Origin: an uncultured Prevotellaceae bacterium
GTDB lineage: Bacteria > Bacteroidota > Bacteroidia > Bacteroidales > Bacteroidaceae
Length of the DNA: 13,583 nucleotides
Assembly: GCA_946407325.1 (NCBI GenBank)
Contig: CAMJNN010000025.1
Span: forward strand, 1 to 13,583
Direction: 5' to 3'
Positions 6,566-12,961 of the stretch are shown piece after piece. A program made the position numbers and the translations under genes. The notes under the pieces were generated by a model. The model did no database searches. It saw only the letters and a list, made by a program, of their open reading frames with translations, and was not told where the DNA came from. The stretch's first letter is position 1; each line of letters begins with the position of its first letter.

Positions 6566-9223
6566 TTAACCTCTCACCCTCCTAATATAGCGTTCGATTT
6601 CTCCTATCCACAAAACGCATGAAGTGACACCTACTATTACCAACCATTCGTTGATGCTTAGAGGCTCTGTTCGGAATACCTCTCCACCTATTTCCACAAT
6701 CAGTATTTGTCCCATGAAAATGAGCAGTGCTACTCCTAACATGCCAAAAGAATGTCCTAAGTTCTTGAAGGCTGACTCATCAGAACCAAATGCTTTGGCA
6801 TTAAACAGGTTCCAGAATTGCAACAACACAAATACCGTAAAGAAGATGGTAAGTCGATGCAGGGTCATGCCTCCATCTGCATGATTATAAGTATAAAGCA
6901 GTCCCATCAGCAGTACCAAAAAAGTAAATCCGTATCCTAATATAAACCGTGCCATTCCGTGAGTAATTATAAAATCGTCGGGTTGACGAGGTTTCTCCTG
7001 CATCACACTCTCGCTTGGAGGAATGGAGGCCAATGCCAATGCCGCAAAGGTATCCATGATGAGGTTCACCCATAATATCTGAGTTACCGTAAGAGGCAAT
7101 TCGGTACCCAAGAACGCACCCAAAAGCACAATGAGCAATGCCACCAGGTTGATGGTGAGCTGAAACAAGATGAAACGCTGGATGTTGCGATAGAGCGAAC
7201 GCCCCCACATTACGGCAGTACCTATGCTGTTGAAAGAGTTATCCAATAAGGTAATGTCTGAGGCTTCCTTGGCGACTGAAGTGCCAGAACCCATAGACAG
7301 CCCTACTTGGGCATGGTGCAGAGCTGGAGCATCGTTGGTGCCATCACCAGTAACGGCCACAACAGCCCCTTTTTGTTGCAGGAGCTGTACCAATCGTTGT
7401 TTGTCGGAAGGGCGAGCACGCGACATAATCTTTATGTCAAGCACCCTGTCTAATGCCTCCTCGTCCGTCAAAGCTGCAAACTCAGTGCCAGTGATACGGT
7501 TATGGTCTGTATCCTCTTTGGTCCATAAGCCTATCTGGCGTCCTATCTCAGTAGCAGTAGCTGGTGTATCACCTGTTACTATTTTTACTTGAATACCAGC
7601 CGACTGGCAACGTTTCACTGCAGCTGGTACATCTAAACGAACGGGGTCGCTAATGGAAACGTAGCCGAGGAAGATGGCATTTTCGATTTCATCCAAGGTG
7701 ATACGGTCCACAAACTTGTAGGCAAAGCCGAGGGTACGCATGCCTTGGTTTTGGAAGGCAAGAAGGTCGCTCTCAATGGTATTTTGGTAATCGTCCATCG
7801 GTTCCAAACCTTTGGCAGTAGCCACTTGGTTGCACATGCTACTCACAATCTCAGGAGCACCTTTTATATATAAGATGTCCTTGCCCAGGGTGTAGGAATG
7901 TACCAAGGTAGCCATGTACTTGCGTTCGGTAGAGAATGCAATCTGGTCTAACGACTCCACATTCAACTTTAGCTTCATATAGTCGATACCTTGACTGTGG
8001 AGCCATAAAAGCAAGGCTACCTCTGTAGGGTTGCCTATGCCAGTTGGCTTGCCCCCATCAACAGGAATCTCCAAGAAAGAAGTGGAGTTAGCACTGATGC
8101 CCTCTTTCACCAAGTGACTGAGTTCGTCATCCTTCACCTTTCGCTCCCCTCGCAAGCCGAAGAAGCAGGCCTCTTGCACCTGCATCTGGTTTTGTGTGAG
8201 AGTACCTGTCTTATCGGTACATATTACATTGATGGCACCCATTGTCTCGCATGCATGCATCTTCCTAACTAAGTTATTGGTGGAAAGCATACGGCGCATA
8301 TTCAGTGCCAGGCTCAAGGTCACGCTCATAGGCAATCCCTCTGGCACGGCCATCACTATCAGGGTAACTGCCATCATAAACAATTGTAACGTATCTTTGA
8401 TGGGTGCCAACCATTCTTCAAAGGTATGCAGGTTGCCAAAGTCATATACCATCAATACGTCCTTTATAAAGAAAATGATGAAAGCCATACCTGCCACTGC
8501 AAAACCAACGTTGCCTATTAACTTGGCCAGTTTAGCTAATTGCTGGTTCAAGGGTGTATCTTCATGCGTTTCTTCCATGCTTTGTTGGGCTACCTTGCCA
8601 ATCTCAGTAGCGTCACCTATTGATATGACTTCCATCACACCATTACCTTCAAGCACTGTCGTTCCTCGCATTACCATATTATCGGCATAGGTGGCGTCTT
8701 TGTGGAAATGAGCCTCATCGGTTGTCTTTGACGTAGAAGGCTCTCCTGTCAGGGATGATTCATTGATCAATAGTGAGGTAGCTTCCATTAATTTACCATC
8801 GGCAGGAACCTCCTCACCTGTTTCTAATAGTACCACGTCGCCCACCACTACTTCTTTACGTGGTACTTCGCATACATGTCCGTTGCGTATAACCCTTACG
8901 GCGTTGTCATCATTCACCGTATTGAGCAAATCGAATTTGCGATTGGCTTTGTACTCAAATGCGAAACCTACACCTGTAGCCAACAAAATGGCAGCAATGA
9001 TGCCGATGGTTTCAGCATATTCGTTCTCAAAGATGGAGATAGCCAGTGACAAGCAAGCAGCTACCAACAAGATGCGGATAACAGGGTCTTCGAATTTTTC
9101 CAGATATAGTTGCCAAATTGGTTTTCGCTTGGGAGGAGTGAGCACATTCAGACCATACTTCTCCCTGCTCTGTTGTACTTCAATATCAGTAAGACCTTTA
9201 AATATATGGTTATTACTTGTCAT
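6566..9223 (-). CDS. Calcium-translocating P-type ATPase, PMCA type
   Basis: An 885-residue inner-membrane cation pump of the P2 class, most likely exporting Ca2+ by ATP hydrolysis. In order: N-terminal cation-ATPase region (GLTDIEVQQSREKYGLN), actuator motif LTGEPS (Thr159-Gly160-Glu161), M4 motif PEGLP (294-298, typical of PMCA-like rather than SERCA PEALP), phosphorylation site Asp337 in DKTGT, nucleotide-binding KGAPE (454-458), hinge TGDGTNDAP (625-633), M6 ligands Asn720 and Asp724 in VNLIMDT, then four more C-terminal membrane segments. All key residues are intact. I chose the ATG at 9223; a TTG at 9241 would add six residues (MNKESC) but is less likely, because homologues begin near MTxxxxxxGLT. 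It is the first gene of the operon with ribF and the CPBP protease. Confidence 0.92.
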   Translation of the reverse strand: MTSNNHIFKGLTDIEVQQSREKYGLNVLTPPKRKPIWQLYLEKFEDPVIRILLVAACLSLAISIFENEYAETIGIIAAILLATGVGFAFEYKANRKFDLLNTVNDDNAVRVIRNGHVCEVPRKEVVVGDVVLLETGEEVPADGKLMEATSLLINESSLTGEPSTSKTTDEAHFHKDATYADNMVMRGTTVLEGNGVMEVISIGDATEIGKVAQQSMEETHEDTPLNQQLAKLAKLIGNVGFAVAGMAFIIFFIKDVLMVYDFGNLHTFEEWLAPIKDTLQLFMMAVTLIVMAVPEGLPMSVTLSLALNMRRMLSTNNLVRKMHACETMGAINVICTDKTGTLTQNQMQVQEACFFGLRGERKVKDDELSHLVKEGISANSTSFLEIPVDGGKPTGIGNPTEVALLLWLHSQGIDYMKLKLNVESLDQIAFSTERKYMATLVHSYTLGKDILYIKGAPEIVSSMCNQVATAKGLEPMDDYQNTIESDLLAFQNQGMRTLGFAYKFVDRITLDEIENAIFLGYVSISDPVRLDVPAAVKRCQSAGIQVKIVTGDTPATATEIGRQIGLWTKEDTDHNRITGTEFAALTDEEALDRVLDIKIMSRARPSDKQRLVQLLQQKGAVVAVTGDGTNDAPALHHAQVGLSMGSGTSVAKEASDITLLDNSFNSIGTAVMWGRSLYRNIQRFILFQLTINLVALLIVLLGAFLGTELPLTVTQILWVNLIMDTFAALALASIPPSESVMQEKPRQPDDFIITHGMARFILGYGFTFLVLLMGLLYTYNHADGGMTLHRLTIFFTVFVLLQFWNLFNAKAFGSDESAFKNLGHSFGMLGVALLIFMGQILIVEIGGEVFRTEPLSINEWLVIVGVTSCVLWIGEIERYIRRVRG

Positions 9224-9250
9224 GCAGCTTTCTTTGTTCAAATAATGCTA

Positions 9251-9258
9251 CAAAAATA
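9251..9258 (-). promoter_or_regulatory. Possible -7 element for the ATPase-ribF-protease operon
   Basis: Read on the minus strand, 9258-9251 is TATTTTTG, matching TAnnTTTG, 27 bases before the ATG at 9223. No TTTG stands at the expected 19-21 base distance (the nearest is 12 bases upstream), so this is only a tentative promoter. Confidence 0.4.
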
Positions 9259-9278
9259 CAAATAATATCGCAAATAAT

Positions 9279-9308
9279 TTTGTTTTCGACCTAAGATTGT
9301 TAACTTTG
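9279..9308 (+). promoter_or_regulatory. Bacteroidetes-type promoter of rubredoxin
   Basis: TTTG (9279-9282) and TAACTTTG (9301-9308), spaced by 18 bases, match the -33/-7 consensus with a spacer one base short. The predicted start near 9315 gives a leader of about 40 bases before the rubredoxin ATG. It faces away from the ATPase operon. Confidence 0.62.
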
Positions 9309-9356
9309 CAGAAAATGAGGAATAAACAGATTGAATAACTTTTAAAGATTACGATT

Positions 9357-9515
9357 ATGGATAAGTACATTTGTTCAGTATGCGACTATGAGTATGATCC
9401 AGCTGTAGGCGATCCAGATAACGGCATTGCTCCAGGCACAGCTTTTGAGGATCTTCCTGAAGATTGGGTTTGCCCTATTTGTGGCGTAGGCAAGGACGAG
9501 TTTAACAAAGCCTAA
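9357..9515 (+). CDS. Rubredoxin
   Basis: A 52-residue cytosolic iron-sulfur-less iron protein that carries single electrons on a mononuclear Fe(Cys)4 centre. The four ligands are Cys6 and Cys9 ([11 protein letters not shown]) and Cys39 and Cys42 ([13 protein letters not shown]), and the usual [20 protein letters not shown] stretch lies between them. The length and spacing are exactly those of classical rubredoxins. In anaerobes such as Bacteroidales, rubredoxins feed oxygen- and peroxide-detoxifying enzymes such as rubrerythrin or flavodiiron proteins; no such partner is next to it here. It has its own promoter and is followed after ten bases by an outer-membrane protein gene, which is therefore probably on the same transcript. 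Confidence 0.96.
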   Translation: MDKYICSVCDYEYDPAVGDPDNGIAPGTAFEDLPEDWVCPICGVGKDEFNKA

Positions 9516-9525
9516 CCCTCCTTTT

Positions 9526-10734
9526 ATGAAAAAGCTTTTATTTTTGGTGGCGCTGTTAATGGTGCCATCCTTTTTTGCTTTAGCCCAAAAAGAAGGCTTT
9601 AGCTATAAGTTTTATGGTCAAGTCCGAACGGACTTTTATTTCAATAGCCGTCAGAACAACGAGAGTGTGGATGGTGCATTGTTGTCTTATCCCAAAGGGA
9701 AGGATTTGGACCCAGCAGGCAAGGACTTGAATGGCATTGCCAACCTAAATATGTATAATATGCACTCCCGTCTGGGTGTGGATGTTACAGGACCGTCGTT
9801 ATGGGGATGGAAGACATCTGCCAAGATTGAGTTCGATTTCAGAGGTAATAGTACCAACTTAGGTATTATACGCATGCGTCATGCTTATTTTCAGTTGGCA
9901 AAGAATGGCTTCTCCGTCTTGGCGGGTCAAACTTGGCATCCTTTGCAGAACACGGTTACGGCTGAGTTGATGAATCTTAATGTGGGTGCTCCTTTCCAGT
10001 TGCTGTTGCGTACACCACAATTACATTTCCAGTATCAGGATAAGTTGCTGAAGGTCCGCGCTGCTCTGATATGGCAGGCTCAGGTAGCTTCTATGGGTCC
10101 TGGCAATGTGCGCAGTCGTGAATACATACGTAATAGTAAGATTCCTGAATTATTTGCCAGTATCGATATCCATAATGAGACATCTACCTTTGGTGTAGCA
10201 GCTCATTTTATGTCGCTTATGCCTGAAACAAAGACGGAACAAGGGTATAAGACTAATGCGCGCGTAAATGGCTTAACCCTTGAGGCGCATGGACGATATC
10301 AAAAAGACTTGTTCATGATTGCTGCTAAAACCATCTTGAACCAGAACTTTAATCATGCCAATACTCTAGGTGGATATGGTGTGAGTAGCATTGATCCCCA
10401 AACAGGTGTGAAGGAATATACCCCTCTTCGTATGTCCCATAGCTGGGTGAATGTTATGTATGGCAAGAAATGGCGTGGTGGTATATTTGCTGGTTATCTC
10501 AAAAACCTGGGAGCATCAAAGAATGTAACCGATTTGGTAGGTGTTGGTACAAATGTTGACCAGATAGCTTCTGTCGCTGGCGAAATTACTTACAATATCC
10601 CTGGTTGGAAATTTGGCTTTGAGTATAATATCACCACAGCCTGGTATGGCACTCCCAATCAAAAGGGACGGGTGAAGAATACTTATGATGTAACTAATCA
10701 TCGCCTGCTCTTTGCGGCAATGTTCATGTTTTAA
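9526..10734 (+). CDS. DcaP-like outer-membrane beta-barrel protein
   Basis: A 402-residue outer-membrane barrel. Residues 1-20 are a signal peptide (MKKLLFLVALLMVPSFFALA). The mature chain has many alternating beta strands and aromatic girdles (YGQVRTDFYF, SRLGVDVTGP, AYFQLAKNGFSVLAGQTW) and ends in Phe (AAMFMF), the typical recognition signal of outer-membrane barrels. The pattern of N-terminal 'YGxVRxDxY', a central GQTWHPL and a strand-rich C-terminus resembles DcaP-type trimeric porins, but I identify it by pattern and the family call is tentative. The substrate is unknown. It follows rubredoxin by ten bases. Its TAA stop (10732-10734) overlaps the stop of the convergent fur-family gene, and no terminator lies directly behind it; the nearest stem is the hairpin at 10783-10807. 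Confidence 0.7.
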   Translation: MKKLLFLVALLMVPSFFALAQKEGFSYKFYGQVRTDFYFNSRQNNESVDGALLSYPKGKDLDPAGKDLNGIANLNMYNMHSRLGVDVTGPSLWGWKTSAKIEFDFRGNSTNLGIIRMRHAYFQLAKNGFSVLAGQTWHPLQNTVTAELMNLNVGAPFQLLLRTPQLHFQYQDKLLKVRAALIWQAQVASMGPGNVRSREYIRNSKIPELFASIDIHNETSTFGVAAHFMSLMPETKTEQGYKTNARVNGLTLEAHGRYQKDLFMIAAKTILNQNFNHANTLGGYGVSSIDPQTGVKEYTPLRMSHSWVNVMYGKKWRGGIFAGYLKNLGASKNVTDLVGVGTNVDQIASVAGEITYNIPGWKFGFEYNITTAWYGTPNQKGRVKNTYDVTNHRLLFAAMFMF

Positions 10735-11144
10735 CTACATTTAGGACATATTCCTTTTACCAAATAATTGATGGTAGTCATGCGGTAGCCCTCTGGTAGG
10801 GCTACCGTTGGTATTGGTATATCGTTCAGGCAATAGGTCTTACCGCATCGTTCACAGTAAAAATGGGCATGTACGTCGTTATCATGCTCATCATCGTGAC
10901 TATGACATAATTCATAACGAACGGCATCTGCTCCGTCTTCCATCACATGCACCAGGTGTTGCTCTCGGAACAGCGCTAATGCCCTGAATACATTTGATTT
11001 GTCAATTGTATCCACTGCATCCTCCAATTCCGACATTGTTAATGGATGCTCAGCCTCTCCCAGTGCTTTCACTAATGTGATTCGATTGGCAGTAGGTCTG
11101 ATGTCATGTTCCAACAACATTTCTATGCATTTTACTTCATCCAT
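10731..11144 (-). CDS. Fur-family metal-dependent transcription regulator
   Basis: A 137-residue DNA-binding repressor of the Fur/Zur/PerR superfamily. Residues 1-70 form the winged helix, with RPTANRITLVKAL in helix 1 and recognition helix region DKSNVFRALALFREQHLV (the usual 'TVYRxL' position reads NVFRAL). The C-terminal dimerisation half has a His/Asp-rich loop (HSHDDEHDNDVHAHF) and two structural-zinc pairs, Cys97/Cys100 and Cys133/Cys136. Its metal cannot be told from sequence alone: the double CxxC site occurs in Fur, Zur and PerR. The start ATG at 11144 gives a normal length. It is transcribed divergently from the nucleoside kinase gene, and its stop overlaps that of the upstream-facing barrel gene. 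Confidence 0.9.
   Translation of the reverse strand: MDEVKCIEMLLEHDIRPTANRITLVKALGEAEHPLTMSELEDAVDTIDKSNVFRALALFREQHLVHVMEDGADAVRYELCHSHDDEHDNDVHAHFYCERCGKTYCLNDIPIPTVALPEGYRMTTINYLVKGICPKCS
10783..10807. other. Perfect 10-bp hairpin inside the 3' part of the fur-family gene
   Basis: The arms CGGTAGCCCT (10783-10792) and AGGGCTACCG (10798-10807) are exact inverse complements around a 5-base loop. The hairpin starts 49 bases beyond the porin stop on the plus strand and lies in the codons for about residues 113-121 of the regulator. No T run follows on either strand, so it is not a standard terminator; it could act as a 3'-end stabilising stem of the porin transcript. Confidence 0.6.
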
Positions 11145-11152
11145 ACTTCACA

Positions 11153-11175
11153 TTGATAACAGTTTATGTTACAAA
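11153..11175. promoter_or_regulatory. Imperfect dyad at the fur-family promoter, possible operator
   Basis: The half-sites TTGATAACA (11153-11161) and TGTTACAAA (11167-11175) pair at seven of nine positions around a 5-base centre. The dyad overlaps the predicted -7 element and transcription start of the regulator gene, a common place for self-repression. It does not match the textbook Fur, Zur or PerR boxes, so the assignment is by position and symmetry only. Confidence 0.35.
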
Positions 11176-11179
11176 GATA
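11172..11179 (-). promoter_or_regulatory. -7 promoter element of the fur-family gene
   Basis: Read on the minus strand, 11179-11172 is TATCTTTG, a full TAnnTTTG match, 27 bases before the ATG at 11144. A TTTG is present but only 12 bases upstream, so the -33 part is not convincing. Confidence 0.5.
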
Positions 11180-11207
11180 CGAATAGTTGAGCAAAAATTG
11201 TATTTTC

Positions 11208-11241
11208 TTTGGTAGTATTTCAAATATTTGTCATATCTTTA
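11208..11241 (+). promoter_or_regulatory. Possible promoter of the nucleoside kinase operon
   Basis: TTTG (11208-11211) and TATCTTTA (11234-11241), spaced by 22 bases, loosely fit the Bacteroidetes pattern (last base A instead of G, spacer slightly long). A perfect 10-base palindrome, CAAATATTTG (11221-11230), lies between the two elements. Confidence 0.4.
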
Positions 11242-11277
11242 CAGGTCAAAACAGGAGATACTACGAAAACAAAGGAT

Positions 11278-12942
11278 ATGATTCAGATACATTGTATTAA
11301 TAATGATAAGACCTTAGAGTTCCCTACAGGTTGTGATTTGCAGGACGTCTATCCCGCATCAGGTGTTGAGTTGCCTTATCCTGTGATAAGTGCCAGGGTA
11401 AACAATGTAGCTCAAGGTCTTAACTATAAGTTATATAATAATAAGGATGTCGAATTTTTGGATGTGCGTGAACCTTCCGCTATGCGCACCTATGTTCGCT
11501 CGTTGTGTTTTGTGCTGTATAAGGCTGTAAACGAATTGTTCCCTAACGGGGAACTGTTTATCAGGCATCCTGTTTCGAATGGTTATTATTGTTCCCTAAA
11601 CATTGACAGACCTATAACCATAGAGGATGTAAATGCTATCAAGGCTAAGATGAAAGAAATCATATCAGCTGATATCCCTTTCAAAAGTTACGAGAGTCAA
11701 GCTACTGAGGCTATACGTATATTTATGGAGAGGGGCCGTCGCGACAAGGTTAAGCTATTAGAGACATCAGGTAGCCTTTATACCCATTATTATATGTTGG
11801 GTGATACAGTGGACAGTTATTATGGCAATTTAGTTCCTTCTACCGGTTTTTTAAGTATATTCGATATCGTAAAATATTATGATGGTCTGTTGTTAAGGGT
11901 TCCTAGTCATAAGAATCCCGATAAGTTAGACGATATTGTAAAACAGGAAAAAATGTTGGACGTTTTCCAGGATCATTTACACTGGAATCACATCTTGGAC
12001 ATGGAAACTGTAGGTGATTTGAACAATGCTTGTCAGAAAGGTTATGCTACGCAAATCATTAATGTAGCCGAAGCATTGCAAGAGAAGAAAATTGCTCATA
12101 TAGCCGAACAGATTTATAATCGCTCTGTTGAAGGCCGACCAGTGAAGTTGGTGTTGATCTCAGGACCTTCTTCGTCGGGCAAGACTACCTTTAGCAAAAG
12201 GTTGTCAGTGCAGTTGGTCACCAATGGCATCTTGCCTTATGCTATTTCGCTCGACAACTATTTCCTGCCCCGTGAAGAAACGCCAAGAGATGAAAATGGT
12301 GATTATGACTACGAATCTATCTATGCGCTCGACTTAGATCTGTTTAATAAACAGATGCAGGCTATTTTGCGGGGTGAAGAAGTGGAATTGCCTTATTATA
12401 ACTTCCAGACGGGTAAACGTGAATACCGTGGACAGAAGTTAAAACTAAGAGACAATATGTTACTGGTGATGGAAGGCAATCATGGATTGAATCCTGAACT
12501 GACACCTCAGATTCCTGATGATAACAAGTTCAAGATTTATGTTTCGGCCTTAACCACTATAGCACTCGATCATCATAACTGGATACCTACAACTGATAAC
12601 CGTCTGGTGCGTCGCATTATACGTGACTTCAACTATCGTGGTTATTCTGCCCAACAAACCATTGCTCGCTGGCAGAGTGTACGTGCTGGTGAGGACAAGT
12701 GGATATTCCCCTTCCAAGAGAATGCTGATGTGATGTTCAACTCAGCTTTGTTGTTTGAATTTGCAGCATTCCGTAGTCATGTGGAACCCATATTAAGTAT
12801 GGTACCGCAGAATTGCCGTGAATATGCGGAAGCGTATCGTTTGTTGAAATTCATGAGATACTTTTATGCTATCCGTGATAATGAAATACCACATACTTCT
12901 CTGATTCGTGAGTTTATTGGAGGAAGCAGTTTTGTTTATTGA
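11278..12942 (+). CDS. Nucleoside kinase-like protein with threonyl-tRNA-synthetase-like N-terminal domains
   Basis: A 554-residue cytosolic protein of two parts. Residues 1-60 look like a TGS domain (short beta-grasp, DKTLEFPTGCDLQDVYPASG), and about 65-165 resemble the second additional domain of threonyl-tRNA synthetase (KAVNELFPNGEL...SNGYYCSLNIDRPITIEDVNAIKAKMKEII). The zinc/editing HxxxH of the synthetase appears replaced by Arg74 and Phe78, so editing is not expected. Residues 285-500 form a uridine-kinase-like P-loop domain: Walker A GPSSSGKTT (296-304), DNYFLPRE substrate loop, and MEGNHGL (Glu399) after the central strand. It would transfer phosphate to a nucleoside or similar small molecule; the substrate is not established. 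I chose the ATG at 11278; an in-frame TTG at 11209 would run through the promoter. The next gene follows after 19 bases. Confidence 0.85.
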   Translation: MIQIHCINNDKTLEFPTGCDLQDVYPASGVELPYPVISARVNNVAQGLNYKLYNNKDVEFLDVREPSAMRTYVRSLCFVLYKAVNELFPNGELFIRHPVSNGYYCSLNIDRPITIEDVNAIKAKMKEIISADIPFKSYESQATEAIRIFMERGRRDKVKLLETSGSLYTHYYMLGDTVDSYYGNLVPSTGFLSIFDIVKYYDGLLLRVPSHKNPDKLDDIVKQEKMLDVFQDHLHWNHILDMETVGDLNNACQKGYATQIINVAEALQEKKIAHIAEQIYNRSVEGRPVKLVLISGPSSSGKTTFSKRLSVQLVTNGILPYAISLDNYFLPREETPRDENGDYDYESIYALDLDLFNKQMQAILRGEEVELPYYNFQTGKREYRGQKLKLRDNMLLVMEGNHGLNPELTPQIPDDNKFKIYVSALTTIALDHHNWIPTTDNRLVRRIIRDFNYRGYSAQQTIARWQSVRAGEDKWIFPFQENADVMFNSALLFEFAAFRSHVEPILSMVPQNCREYAEAYRLLKFMRYFYAIRDNEIPHTSLIREFIGGSSFVY

Positions 12943-12961
12943 TAATAAAAAGCTAAAAGAT

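Noticed and set aside
8829..8867. 10-bp inverted repeat AGTACCACGT / ACGTGGTACT with a 19-base spacer
   Set aside because: It lies inside conserved actuator-domain codons of the ATPase; with such a long spacer, one such repeat is expected by chance in a window of this size.
9224..9241. TTG start giving the ATPase six extra residues
   Set aside because: The ATG at 9223 fits the usual N-terminus of the family, TTG starts are rare, and nothing in the extra residues resembles the family.
11209..11277. TTG start giving the nucleoside kinase 23 extra residues
   Set aside because: The extension would begin within the predicted -33 element and run through the promoter; the protein aligned as a TGS domain begins naturally at the ATG at 11278.
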